Below, in pieces: positions 54,838 to 63,096 of a DNA stretch of 64,000 bases (position 1 is the stretch's first letter; every line of letters starts with the position of its first letter). Under the pieces are notes generated by a model. It saw only the letters and a list, made by a program, of their open reading frames with translations, was not told the DNA's origin and ran no database searches. This DNA is from Nonomuraea jiangxiensis (lineage in GTDB: Bacteria; Actinomycetota; Actinomycetes; Streptosporangiales; Streptosporangiaceae). The stretch covers positions 1 to 64,000 of the forward strand of contig NZ_FNDJ01000003.1 of assembly GCF_900099965.1 (NCBI RefSeq), in the 5' to 3' direction. A program made the position numbers and the translations under genes.

Positions 54838-55200
54838 GCGCTTACTCGGGGTTCCGCACCAGGCGGTCCTGGCGGTCTTCGCCCCCGTACGCGCCGGCCA
54901 CCGCGTCCTGTTCCTCAGCCCCACCGACCCCCCGGCACGGCTGCGCCGGCAGACCGAGGCGCTCGGCGTCACCACCGTCCTCAGGTCGGCCGCCGTGCCC
55001 GACGACGCCTACCCGGGCGCCTCGGCCATCCCCGCCCTCCTGCCCCGACCATGAGCCTCCGGCAGCGGCCGTGCCCGCCCGCGACGACGAGGTGTTCTAC
55101 TTCGGCACGTCGGGCTCCCCGGCCGTCCGCCCCACGGCCGTACGGACGATCCTCATGGCCGGTCTCCGGCAAGGCCATCGTGTGGCACGTGGCCTGCTGA
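54838..55200 (+). pseudogene. Relics of an AMP-forming ligase or adenylation domain
   Basis: Two fragments in different frames. The first (54838-55054) reads FAPVRAGHRVLFLSPTDPPARLRRQTEALGVTTVL and stops; this resembles the early core of AMP-binding enzymes. The second (about 55071-55200) reads DDEVFYFGTSGSPAVRPTAV, which resembles the ATP-binding YTSGSTG-x-PKAV loop, damaged. No complete enzyme can be made. The resemblance is by eye only, and another origin is possible. Confidence 0.35.
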
Positions 55201-55239
55201 ACAGGCATGACGCGGGCGATCCCCGGGGACCGGACAGGC

Positions 55240-56184
55240 ATGCTGAGATTCGGAGTTCACTCAGGCCAGCAGTACAGCACTTTCGCGGACTGTCTGGAGC
55301 TCTGGCAGCGCGCCGAGGAGCTGGGACTCGACTGGGTGTCCGTCTTCGACCACTATCGACCGCCGCTCGGCGGGCCCGACGGACCCTGCTTCGACGGCCC
55401 CTCTCTGCTGGCCGCGCTCGCGGCCCGGACGAGCAGGGTCAGGTGCGCCATCCTGGTCTCGGCCGTCACCTGGCGGCACCCCGCCACGGCCGCGGCCATC
55501 GCCGCCACGATAGACCACGTCTCCTCCGGTCGCCTGGAGTTCGGCCTAGGCGCCGCCGGCCCCGACCTCGCCTACGAGCAGTACGGCCTGCCCTTCCCCG
55601 GCGCCGGCGTCCGCCTCGACATGCTGGAGGAGGCGTGCCAGGTCATGCGCGGCCTGTGGGGCGGGGGACCGTTCACCTTCCACGGCGAGCACTACCGGCT
55701 CACCGACGCCCGCCTGAGCCCAAGGCCGGTCCAGGAGCGCCTGCCGCTGGTGATCGGCGGGGGCGGCGAGCGGCGTACGTTGCGGGTCGCGGCCCGGCAC
55801 GCCGACGTCTGGAACACGCTGGCGGGCGACCTGGCGGGCTATCGCCGCAAGGTGGGGCTGCTGGCCGGCTACTGCGCCGAGGAGGGCCGCCCGCCGGCCG
55901 ACATCCGCCAGTCGTTGACCTTCAGGGCCGTGCTCGCCGCGACCCCGGCGGACGTCGAGCGCCGCCGCGCCGAGCGGCTCGCCCTGCTCCCGGCCGGCTC
56001 CCCCGACCTGGCGGAATACCTCACGTTCGGCACTCCGGAGCAGTGCGTCGAGGACCTGCTCGGCTACGCCGCGCTGGGCGTGCGGGACTTCCTGCTGGGG
56101 TGTCGCCCGCCGCTCGACTGGGAGACGATCGAGCTGTTCGCCAGCCGGGTCGTTCCGGCCGTCAGGGCGAGGGTGGAAAACTAA
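55240..56184 (+). CDS. LLM-class flavin/F420-dependent oxidoreductase
   Basis: 314 residues of the luciferase-like family: MLRFGVHSGQQYSTFADCLELWQRAEELGLDWVSVFDHYRPPLGG, RVRCAILVSAVTWRHPATAAAIAATIDHVSSGRLEFGLGAAGP, LPLVIGGGGERRTLRVAARHADVWN. An in-frame ATG at 55207 would add 11 residues; I prefer 55240 because the product then begins on the first barrel strand. It lies 136 bases before the oxygenase gene on the same strand, with an A+T-rich spacer and a palindrome between, so it may be a separate unit of the same gene set. Confidence 0.87.
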   Translation: MLRFGVHSGQQYSTFADCLELWQRAEELGLDWVSVFDHYRPPLGGPDGPCFDGPSLLAALAARTSRVRCAILVSAVTWRHPATAAAIAATIDHVSSGRLEFGLGAAGPDLAYEQYGLPFPGAGVRLDMLEEACQVMRGLWGGGPFTFHGEHYRLTDARLSPRPVQERLPLVIGGGGERRTLRVAARHADVWNTLAGDLAGYRRKVGLLAGYCAEEGRPPADIRQSLTFRAVLAATPADVERRRAERLALLPAGSPDLAEYLTFGTPEQCVEDLLGYAALGVRDFLLGCRPPLDWETIELFASRVVPAVRARVEN

Positions 56185-56273
56185 CTTTTACCGATAAATC
56201 GTTTCTTAATTCGCTATTTCTGGAAATGGACGCCGCCGACCAGACAGGCCGGATGTAAATGCTCGACTCGGCA

Positions 56274-56288
56274 TATCCGATCCGGATA
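56274..56288. promoter_or_regulatory. 15-bp palindrome before the oxygenase operon
   Basis: TATCCG and CGGATA are perfect 6-bp arms around ATC, 33 bases before ATG 56321, in a locally A+T-rich spacer (56185-56250) that probably carries the promoter. Confidence 0.45.
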
Positions 56289-56320
56289 GCATGCGCTGGG
56301 GTTACCGGGGAGTATGACGC

Positions 56321-57181
56321 ATGCTATATGGTGCATTCACCGAGAATTCGACCGACCAGCATGTCGCATTCAGGCGCGACCTGCTCGACAGTGGCAAAGT
56401 CCTGCCGCCGCCCCCGGTGCCCGTGACCCATTCGTCCGCCGCGGATTTCCTGGACGGCCCCGTACACGATGCCCTACGCGAGTTGGCCACCACGGGCACG
56501 GCCATCGTGCAGCTGGACGAGCCCTTGCATACCCGGCGGTTTCTCGCTCTTGGCGCATTGCTCGGGCAGGCCATGCCGAGAATGGATCCCGCCGTCCAAC
56601 CTTATGTGGAAAACGACGTCATTTTGCATCTCCGCCGCGAGCACGTGGCCACCGCAAACGTTTCCTTGCAACCCTTCGCCACCAACTCGCTGTCGCTGCA
56701 CACGGAGAGCAGTGGCAGGAGGGCCGAGGAGCAGCCCCGCTACATCGTGCTGATGTGCGTGACCCCTGGCGACGATCCGACCGCCGCCCAGACCGTCCTG
56801 GTGCCCATGACCGCCATCGAGCGGGCGCTCACACCGGAGTCGCTGTCCGTGCTGGCACGCACCCGATATCGGCACAGCACCGATGGGCCCCGCATCCTGC
56901 GCACGGTGGAGGGCCGCCGGGTCTTCTCCTTCCGCGACTTCCTCTCCCAGCCGCTGCACTGGGCCCATCCGGGAGACGACGCGGACGAGACCGTGGTCAA
57001 CCGGAGCATCCTCGACCTGCTGGCCGCCATGTACGGCTCGACCGCCGCCGGCGTCCACTGGTCACGCGGCATGATCGTGATCATCGACAACGCCCGCTAC
57101 TTCCACGGCCGTACGGCGAGCCCCTCCCGAGCCGCGGTCACCGACTCCCCGCGCCATCTCAAGCGCCTGCGTATCACGTGA
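56321..57181 (+). CDS. Clavaminate-synthase-like Fe(II)/2-oxoglutarate oxygenase
   Basis: 286 residues. The iron site is His-x-Glu in LSLHTESS (near 127/129) and the distal His in NARYFHGR (near 261), with the 2-oxoglutarate Arg in LKRLRI near the end. HxE instead of HxD marks the clavaminate-synthase-like group (VioC, AsnO), which hydroxylates amino acids. RYIVLMCVTPGDDPTAAQTVL after the HxE also fits. The ribosome site is GGGGAG, eight bases upstream. It is the first gene of a tight operon with an aminotransferase, a BtpA/SgcQ protein and a SIS protein, which suggests it makes or modifies an unusual amino acid. The substrate is unknown. Confidence 0.8.
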   Translation: MLYGAFTENSTDQHVAFRRDLLDSGKVLPPPPVPVTHSSAADFLDGPVHDALRELATTGTAIVQLDEPLHTRRFLALGALLGQAMPRMDPAVQPYVENDVILHLRREHVATANVSLQPFATNSLSLHTESSGRRAEEQPRYIVLMCVTPGDDPTAAQTVLVPMTAIERALTPESLSVLARTRYRHSTDGPRILRTVEGRRVFSFRDFLSQPLHWAHPGDDADETVVNRSILDLLAAMYGSTAAGVHWSRGMIVIIDNARYFHGRTASPSRAAVTDSPRHLKRLRIT

Positions 57182-57206
57182 TCGCCGAGCACAAGGACCA
57201 CTCTTA

Positions 57207-58766
57207 ATGCGGCTATTCGAAACCGTTCATCCGGCCTGTCCGCCCACGCCTCCCGCCCCGGCCCCGGCCACCGCGGGCCCGGACGGCTTCGCCGACGGCT
57301 TCGTGCCCACGGTCGACGAACGCATGCTCGACGTGTACTCCCGCGCGCGCAACCCGGAGGACCCACTCGAACTGCGCGACCTGTGGCTCGGCCGGGTGGA
57401 GTGCGAGCTGGGGCCGCGGGCCCACCGGCCGGCGCTGGCCCGGTTGTGGCGCACGGCCACCCCGCTCCGCGTGGTCGAGCCCGCCGAGGTGCTGGGCTCG
57501 CGGGCCACGGTGCGCTTCGTCAAGGAGCTCTTCAACTGGTTCTTCCGCGACGACCTCTACGGCGACCTGCGCTCGCAGGCCACCCACATCCTGTCCGCGG
57601 GATCGATCGACGAGCAGGCGTGGGGGCTGCCCCAGACGTTGAAGGACTGCCTCCGCCACGCCCTCGACCTGGACTGGTACGGCTACTCCGACTCCCGTGG
57701 CCGCCGACCGGTCCGCGAGGCCGTGGCCGGATACGAGAACGCCCGCATGGAGGCCGCCGCCTACCGCGCCGAGAACGTGGCGATCACCATGGGCGGCACG
57801 TTCGCGGTCAGCTCGCTGGCGGACTTCATCCTGCACGGCGCACCGGCGACCGGCTCCCCCGCGCTGTGCGCGATCCCCAACTACCCGCCCCTGGTCGAGA
57901 CCGTGGCCCGCCGCTCGCAGGTGCGCCTCGTCCCGCTGCCCTCGCGCGACGGGCAGACCTCGCTCCGGCCGCTCATCGACGCGCTGTCGCCGGACACCCC
58001 GATGGTCCTGCTGCAGACGGTGGGCAACCCGACCGGCGCGGCCGTGGTCGAGGCCGAGCTGGCCAAGCTCGTCCGGGCCGCCTCGCCCTCAACGATGATC
58101 GTGCTGGACGAGTGCCACGAATGGCTCGGCCCGCCGGCGCCCTGCTCGGCCGACCGGGCCGCACCGAACGTCATCCGCGTCTCCAGCCTGTCCAAGACCT
58201 GGTCGGCACCGGGCATGAAGGTCGGCTGGCTGCTGGCGGAGGAGCAGTTCGTCGCCGACTACTACGAATACGCCTCCACGACCTTCGGCGGGCCGCCGTC
58301 GTTCTTCTACACCCTGGTCGAGGTGCTGGCCCGGATGGAGCGCTGGCTGCTCACCGGGCTGGACGAGCCGACCGCCGCCGAGCTGGCCGAGTTCGAGCCG
58401 GCCTACGGACTGCGGCTGGACACGCTGAGCGCGGCCTACCGCTCGTACCGGGCCGAGCGGCTGGCGCGCGACACCGGGCTGCGGACTCTGCGCAGCACGG
58501 CCAGCCACGGGCTCGCCCAGGTTCCCGTGCGCGTGCTGGAGCCGCACTACTCCATCAACACCATGGTGGAGTTCACCGGCTGGGACGACTCCTATCGCTG
58601 CTTCCGCGACCTGTTGCACCATTGCGGTGTGTCGGTCTTCCCGGGGATCCTCACGTTCTGCTTCGCCGGAGGGATCGCCCGCATCACCAGTTCACGTCGC
58701 GAGCAGGATCTCCTGGCCGCCCTGGACCGGCTGGAGTCCGCGTTCGCGCTGACCCCGGACGGCTGA
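57207..58766 (+). CDS. Large fold-type I aminotransferase
   Basis: 519 residues, about 100 more than usual; the extra length is mainly at the N-terminus (LFETVHPACPPTPPAPAPATAGP, then a helical section to about 120). The class I/II aminotransferase core follows: YGYSDSRGRRPVREAVAGYENAR, GGTFAVSSLADFILHG, LQTVGNPTG (Asn), IVLDECHEW (Asp) and SSLSKTWSAPGMKVGW with the PLP Lys near 330; an Arg for the carboxylate is in ARITSSRR. It starts 25 bases after the oxygenase gene and ends four bases before the BtpA gene. It could be a transaminase or a cyclising PLP enzyme of the capreomycidine-synthase kind. Confidence 0.87.
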   Translation: MRLFETVHPACPPTPPAPAPATAGPDGFADGFVPTVDERMLDVYSRARNPEDPLELRDLWLGRVECELGPRAHRPALARLWRTATPLRVVEPAEVLGSRATVRFVKELFNWFFRDDLYGDLRSQATHILSAGSIDEQAWGLPQTLKDCLRHALDLDWYGYSDSRGRRPVREAVAGYENARMEAAAYRAENVAITMGGTFAVSSLADFILHGAPATGSPALCAIPNYPPLVETVARRSQVRLVPLPSRDGQTSLRPLIDALSPDTPMVLLQTVGNPTGAAVVEAELAKLVRAASPSTMIVLDECHEWLGPPAPCSADRAAPNVIRVSSLSKTWSAPGMKVGWLLAEEQFVADYYEYASTTFGGPPSFFYTLVEVLARMERWLLTGLDEPTAAELAEFEPAYGLRLDTLSAAYRSYRAERLARDTGLRTLRSTASHGLAQVPVRVLEPHYSINTMVEFTGWDDSYRCFRDLLHHCGVSVFPGILTFCFAGGIARITSSRREQDLLAALDRLESAFALTPDG

Positions 58767-58770
58767 AGCC

Positions 58771-59550
58771 ATGTCCAAGCAGATCATCGGTATGGTCCAC
58801 CTCCAGCCTCTCCCCGGCACGCCCTACTACGAGGAGGGCAGCCTGGAGCGCATCCGCCGGACCGCGGTGGAGTCCGCCCTGGCCCTGTTCGAGGGCGGCG
58901 CCGACGGCTGCCTGGTGCAGACGGTCGAGCGCGTCTACCGGGTGGACGACGAGTCCGACGCCGCCCGGACCGCCGCCATGACCCTCATCGTGCACGAGAT
59001 CGTCCGGGCCACCGGGCCGCGCTTCCAGGTCGGCGTGCAGCTGATGCGCAACGCGATCAGGGCCTCGCTCGCCGTCGCCACCGTCACCGGGGCCGCGTTC
59101 GTCAGGGCGGGGGCGCTGGTCGGCATGACGCTCACCGAGCACGGCATGGTGACGGCCGACCCGATGGGCGTCATGGAATACCGCCGCCGCATCGGGGCCG
59201 GGCACGTACGCATCCTCGCCGACATCGACTCCTCCCACTTCACCTGGTACGGCGGCGGCAAGCCGACGGCGGAGGTGGCCAGGGCGGCCAGGAAGGTGGG
59301 CGCCGACGCCGTGGTGCTGGGCCACGCCGACGAGGACCGGACCCGGCGCCTGATCGCCTCGGTACGCGCGAACGTGCCCGACGTGCCGATCATCCTGGCC
59401 GGTCACACCCACCACGGCAACGCGGCCCGGCTGCTGGCCCTGGCCGACGGCGCTTTCGTGGGCACCTGCCTGGAACGCGACGGCTGGGGCGGCAGCATCG
59501 ACGTGGGCCTGGTCAGGGACTACGTGGCGATCGTCCGGGGGATCAAGTGA
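58771..59550 (+). CDS. BtpA/SgcQ-family TIM-barrel protein
   Basis: 259 residues. Full match to the BtpA/SgcQ family by eye: IIGMVHLQPLPGTPYY, EGGADGCLVQ, VGVQLMRNAIRASLAVATVTGAAFVRAGALVGMTLTEHGMVTADPMGVMEYRR, LADIDSSHF and ILAGHTHHGNAARLLALADGAFVGT. Members are known from photosystem I assembly (BtpA) and from the sgc sugar operon of E. coli (SgcQ); their reaction is not settled. It overlaps the SIS gene (GTGA). Being paired with a SIS protein suggests work on a sugar phosphate or a glycosylated intermediate. Confidence 0.88.
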   Translation: MSKQIIGMVHLQPLPGTPYYEEGSLERIRRTAVESALALFEGGADGCLVQTVERVYRVDDESDAARTAAMTLIVHEIVRATGPRFQVGVQLMRNAIRASLAVATVTGAAFVRAGALVGMTLTEHGMVTADPMGVMEYRRRIGAGHVRILADIDSSHFTWYGGGKPTAEVARAARKVGADAVVLGHADEDRTRRLIASVRANVPDVPIILAGHTHHGNAARLLALADGAFVGTCLERDGWGGSIDVGLVRDYVAIVRGIK

Positions 59551-60599
59551 ATCCCGAGGTCCTGATCCGGCAGGCGGCCCGGCTCGCCGACGACCTGCGG
59601 GAGTTCACCGGCGTCTTCGCCCGGCGGGCCGGCGACCTGCTGAGCGAGCCGGAGCGAACCTCGATCGGAAACGTCTACCTGGTGGGCGACGGCGACTCCT
59701 ACCACGCCGGGTGCGCCACCGAGCCGGCCTTCGCGTCGATCGGCGAGGTGCCGTGCCGGGCGGCCGGCGCCTTCCGGTTCGCGGCCTACGACTCCCGCTG
59801 GGCTCTGCGGCCCGGGGCTAGGCGGGCGCTGGTGGTCGCGGTCACCGCGTCGGGCAGCACACCGGCCGTGCTGACCGCGCTCGAACGGGCCCGGGAGGCG
59901 GGGGCTCTCACCGTGGCCGTCACCGGCACGCCGGGCTCGCCCGTGACCGGGGCGGCCGAGCGGGTGCTGGCCGTGGACCTGCCCGATCCGGAGCCGTCGC
60001 CGGGCGTGCGTACGTACCAGGCGAGCCTGCTCGGCCTGCTGCTGATCGCGCTCCGGCTGGGCGGGGCCGAGGCCCTGCACGCCGAGCTCGCCTCGCTCGC
60101 CGATCCGGTGGCGGCCACGCACGAGGCCGCCGGCCCGCGCGCCCGCGCGGAGGCCGAGCACGTGGCGGCGTTTCCCGGCACGATCGTGCTGGGCAGCGGG
60201 CCGAACCATGGGACGGCCATGTTCGCGGCGGCGAAGCTGGCCGAGTCGGCGGGGCTGCTGGCCCTGGGTCAGGACCTGGAGGAGTGGGCGCACGTCGAGC
60301 GCTGGGCCCAGCCCGCCGACCTGCCGGTGTATGTGCTCGCCCCGCCCGGCCACGCGCACGGGCACGCCGGGGCGATCGCCGCCCGCGCCCGCGAGCTGGG
60401 GAGACGTGTCGTCGTGGTGGCCGAGCACGGCGACGCGGCGGCCACCCGGGCGGCGCACGCGACCTTCGAGGTGGCCGGCCGGGCGCGGGAGGAGTTCTCC
60501 CCGTTCCTCTACCACCTCTTCGCCGTCCACCTGGCTGCACGGGTGGCGCAGCGGCTGGGCAGGCACCCGTTCCAGTCGATCCTTCAGGAGAACCCTTGA
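59547..60599 (+). CDS. SIS-domain (sugar isomerase-type) protein
   Basis: 350 residues with two SIS domains, like the isomerase half of glucosamine-6-phosphate synthase. The first has NVYLVGDGDSYHAG and VVAVTASGSTPAVLTALERAREAG (phosphosugar-binding Ser/Thr), the second TIVLGSGPNHGTAMFAAAKLAESAG and GQDLEEWAHVERW, which matches the E-x-x-H region. It binds phosphosugars or their amine adducts. GTG 59547 overlaps the BtpA stop. There is no glutaminase domain, so it would depend on free ammonia, act as a deglycase, or isomerise only. Its stop overlaps a TTG that opens a broken adenylation domain. Confidence 0.88.
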   Translation: MNPEVLIRQAARLADDLREFTGVFARRAGDLLSEPERTSIGNVYLVGDGDSYHAGCATEPAFASIGEVPCRAAGAFRFAAYDSRWALRPGARRALVVAVTASGSTPAVLTALERAREAGALTVAVTGTPGSPVTGAAERVLAVDLPDPEPSPGVRTYQASLLGLLLIALRLGGAEALHAELASLADPVAATHEAAGPRARAEAEHVAAFPGTIVLGSGPNHGTAMFAAAKLAESAGLLALGQDLEEWAHVERWAQPADLPVYVLAPPGHAHGHAGAIAARARELGRRVVVVAEHGDAAATRAAHATFEVAGRAREEFSPFLYHLFAVHLAARVAQRLGRHPFQSILQENP

Positions 60600-60735
60600 G
60601 CCCGACACTTTCCGCCCTCTTCGGGGAGCAGGCCGCGCGAACTCCGACGCTCCCGCGATCCACCACCCGGACGCGGGCGTGGAGCTCAGCTACCGCGAGC
60701 TGTCCCGCGAGGCCGACCAAGCGCGTGATCGCCTA
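60596..60735 (+). pseudogene. Truncated, frameshifted NRPS adenylation-domain start
   Basis: TTG 60596 overlaps the SIS stop and reads LSPTLSALFGEQAARTP, the usual start of an A domain. One base then seems to be missing (near 60648), and the match goes on in another frame as DAPAIHHPDAGVELSYRELSREADQAR. The homology stops at the convergent kinase gene. So an NRPS once followed in this operon. Confidence 0.75.
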
Positions 60736-61542
60736 GAGGTCGGGGGGTCTGAGCCGGTCGGCGATGTCCAGCCAGGTGGTGACGTCGGACGCGGTGAAGT
60801 GCCGGATGGCCCAGTCCACCATGCGCAGGCTCATGTGCGCCCACGAGACCAGCAGCACCGGGCTCGGGACGATGGCGTGCAGGTCAGGAGCCAGGTGGGG
60901 AGCGCGGTGAGCCAGGTCGAACCCGAGCGTGAAGAGGTCGAAGCCGGCGTCGCCACGGGTGGCGCCGTCCCAGTCGATCACGCCGGTGACCGTTCCCTCG
61001 GCGTCGATCAGCACGTTCTCCGGATGGAAGTCGGTGTGTACGAGGTCGTCGCCCTCCAGCGTGTCCGGGAACGCCCGGCCGACCTCCTCCACCTGGTCGA
61101 GCAGCCGCCGGGTGCGGCCGTCGTAGGCGCGCAGCGGGCCGTGCAGGCAGAAGCCGGGGCCGTCCGCGCGCAGGTGGAGCCGGAGCCCCGGCAGGTCCGG
61201 GCGGCCAGCGAGCACCCCGCGGCAGCGTCGGTTGACCTCGACCATGGACCGGATGGTGGCGGCCGTGGGCGTGCGCGGGGTGGTGCCGGGGAGCAGCTCC
61301 TGGACCACGACCGGCGGATGCACCAGCTCGTATCTCGGCGCCGGGACGCCCGCCGCCCGTGCCGGCGCCAGCAACTCGCTCACGTCGGGACCAAGAGTGA
61401 GCACCGATCGGTGGCCGTCGGGCCAGCGTACGTACGCGGCGCCGACCTGGCCGCCCGGGCAGGGGCCTTCGTATTCGAGGGGCACGGGCAGCTCGCCCAG
61501 GTAGCGGTGGACGTCGAGCCGGGGCACTCGCGGGAACGTCAT
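60733..61542 (-). CDS. Aminoglycoside phosphotransferase-like kinase
   Basis: 269 residues. The APH/choline-kinase fold is shown by LVHTDFHPENVLID (catalytic loop with Asp and Asn) and GVIDWDGATRGDAGFDL (metal-binding DxD-like loop), after VVVQELLPGTTPRTP from the hinge region. Such kinases phosphorylate antibiotics or small alcohols. The N-terminal lobe is short. ATG 61542 is 10 bases after the TetR gene stop, so it is in the TetR transcript. It has cut into, or was inserted beside, the broken NRPS gene. Confidence 0.87.
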   Translation of the reverse strand: MTFPRVPRLDVHRYLGELPVPLEYEGPCPGGQVGAAYVRWPDGHRSVLTLGPDVSELLAPARAAGVPAPRYELVHPPVVVQELLPGTTPRTPTAATIRSMVEVNRRCRGVLAGRPDLPGLRLHLRADGPGFCLHGPLRAYDGRTRRLLDQVEEVGRAFPDTLEGDDLVHTDFHPENVLIDAEGTVTGVIDWDGATRGDAGFDLFTLGFDLAHRAPHLAPDLHAIVPSPVLLVSWAHMSLRMVDWAIRHFTASDVTTWLDIADRLRPPDL

Positions 61543-61552
61543 GGCGGCGGCC

Positions 61553-62194
61553 TCAGCGCGGCAGGCGGGTCAGGGCGGCGGCGGTGCCGTCGATGAGCGT
61601 TCGCAGGCCGTGCTCGAAGGCGGCCTCGCCCATCGAGCCACCGGCGCGCAGAGCCACGAGCAGCGGGGCCGAAGTGCCGCCGTCGAGCAGGTCGGCCATG
61701 TTGTCCACGGGCCTGTCGGGCAGGCGTTCGTTCTGCTCCTGGAGGACGAACCCGATCACGTAGCGGCTGATGGCGGCGATCGTGTCCAGCGCGAGAAGCG
61801 GGGTGAACCCGCGCTCCACCATGGCGGCCAGCTCCTGGTCGAGCGCCTTGATCGTGGCCGCGCCCAGCGACTGGCCGGTGGCGACCAGGCGGGCGCCGTC
61901 GCGGTGCGCGAGCACGGCCCGCCGGTAGGAACGGGCCCGCCGGGCGAGCCAGTCCTGCCAGGACTCGCCCTCGTGGGGCGGGCCCATCCCGGCGGCCCGG
62001 ATGATCGTGTCGGCCATGCCGTCGAGCAGATCCTGCTTGGTACGGATGTGCCAGTAAAGCGAGGGCGACTTGACGCCCAGCTCGGCGGCGAGCCTGCGCA
62101 CCGTCAGCCCGTCCAGCCCGACCTCGTCGAGCAGTCTCAGGGCCGTCTCGATCATGGTCTGGCGGGTCAGCCCGGCCCGTGTGTCATCGCGCAC
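61553..62194 (-). CDS. TetR-family repressor (TetR_C type)
   Basis: 213 residues. The helix-turn-helix TRQTMIETALRLLDEVGLDGLTVRRLAAELGVKSPSLYWHIRTKQDLLDGMAD is typical of tetracycline-repressor-like proteins, with the TetR_C ligand domain (YRRAVLAHRDGARLV; ISRYVIGFVLQEQ). GTG 62194 is the start. It faces an alpha/beta hydrolase gene across a 59-base gap holding two perfect operators, so it should repress both itself and that gene. Confidence 0.93.
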   Translation of the reverse strand: MRDDTRAGLTRQTMIETALRLLDEVGLDGLTVRRLAAELGVKSPSLYWHIRTKQDLLDGMADTIIRAAGMGPPHEGESWQDWLARRARSYRRAVLAHRDGARLVATGQSLGAATIKALDQELAAMVERGFTPLLALDTIAAISRYVIGFVLQEQNERLPDRPVDNMADLLDGGTSAPLLVALRAGGSMGEAAFEHGLRTLIDGTAAALTRLPR

Positions 62195-62195
62195 G

Positions 62196-62244
62196 TTGAC
62201 AGCCTAGCGTTGCTAGGGATACCGTTCCCCCTAGCAACGCTAGG
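62196..62244. promoter_or_regulatory. Two perfect TetR operators in a divergent promoter
   Basis: CCTAGCGTTGCTAGG (62203-62217) and CCTAGCAACGCTAGG (62230-62244) are each palindromes with CCTAGC/GCTAGG arms around a 3-base centre, and they are exact reverse complements of each other; with the flanking G and C the match is 16 bp. On the plus strand TTGACA (62196-62201) and TACCGT (62220-62225) form a promoter with the first operator in the spacer and the second at the start point. Confidence 0.9.
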
Positions 62245-62253
62245 GAGGGTCTC

Positions 62254-63084
62254 ATGCTCAATGTGATCTCCGCCGACGGCACCGACGTCCGCGCCCACGA
62301 CGAGGGCCGCGGCCCGGTCATCGTCCTGCTCCATCCCGGGCTGGACGACGGCACCGGGCTCAAGGAGGTGGCCGCGATCCTGGCCGGGCGGTTCAGGGTC
62401 ATCCGCCCGCATCGCCGCCAATACCGGCTCGACCTCAAGGCCGATCCCCGGCTCGGCGGCTCACCGTGCTCGGTGGCCGAGGAGGTCGACGACGTGCTCG
62501 CGGTCGTACGAGCCGTCGAGGTGCCGGTCGTGCTCTACGGCCATTCGGACGGCGCGGTGACGGCGCTGGAGACGCTGGCGGCGGCGCCGGACCTGTTCGC
62601 GGGCGCGGTGATCTACGAGCCGCCGGCGGTGATCGGGCCACCGCTGGGCGGAGCGGACGGGGAGGTGCTCGCCCGGGCCCGGGCGGCGCTCGCGGCCGGC
62701 AAGACCGGCAAGGCCATGGAGATCTTCCTGCGTGACACCGTACGGATCGCCGCCTGGCAGGCCTGGCCGGCGGGGAAGGCCACCGCGCTCGTCCCGAGGT
62801 TCCGCAGGCTCGCGCCGTGCCAGCTCGACTCCGTCGAGGCGCTGGACCGGCTCGGCGTCCGCCTGGACACCTACGCCCGGATCACCGTGCCGACCGTCCT
62901 CCTCAGCGGCGACCGCAGCCCGGCGCACCTCTCCGAGCGCCTGGACGCCATCGGGTGGGTCATGCCGAACGCCGAGCGCGTGAGGTGGCCCGGCCGCGAC
63001 CACAACGCCCACCTGAAGCACCCGAAGCAGGTGGCCCAGCTCATCCAGTCCCAGGCCCGCAAGGTGCTGCACCTGCCCGGCTAG
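62254..63084 (+). CDS. Alpha/beta hydrolase
   Basis: 276 residues. Alpha/beta-hydrolase fold: IVLLHPGLDDGTG (oxyanion region), nucleophile elbow GHSDG, an Asp in LLSGDRSPAHL and a His in WPGRDHNAHLKHP. The HRRQYRLDL stretch sits where the cap region begins. GGGAGGG is five bases before ATG 62254. It is controlled by the double TetR operator, so it likely acts on the ligand of that repressor or a related compound. Confidence 0.88.
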   Translation: MLNVISADGTDVRAHDEGRGPVIVLLHPGLDDGTGLKEVAAILAGRFRVIRPHRRQYRLDLKADPRLGGSPCSVAEEVDDVLAVVRAVEVPVVLYGHSDGAVTALETLAAAPDLFAGAVIYEPPAVIGPPLGGADGEVLARARAALAAGKTGKAMEIFLRDTVRIAAWQAWPAGKATALVPRFRRLAPCQLDSVEALDRLGVRLDTYARITVPTVLLSGDRSPAHLSERLDAIGWVMPNAERVRWPGRDHNAHLKHPKQVAQLIQSQARKVLHLPG

Positions 63085-63096
63085 GAGAGTGCCCGG

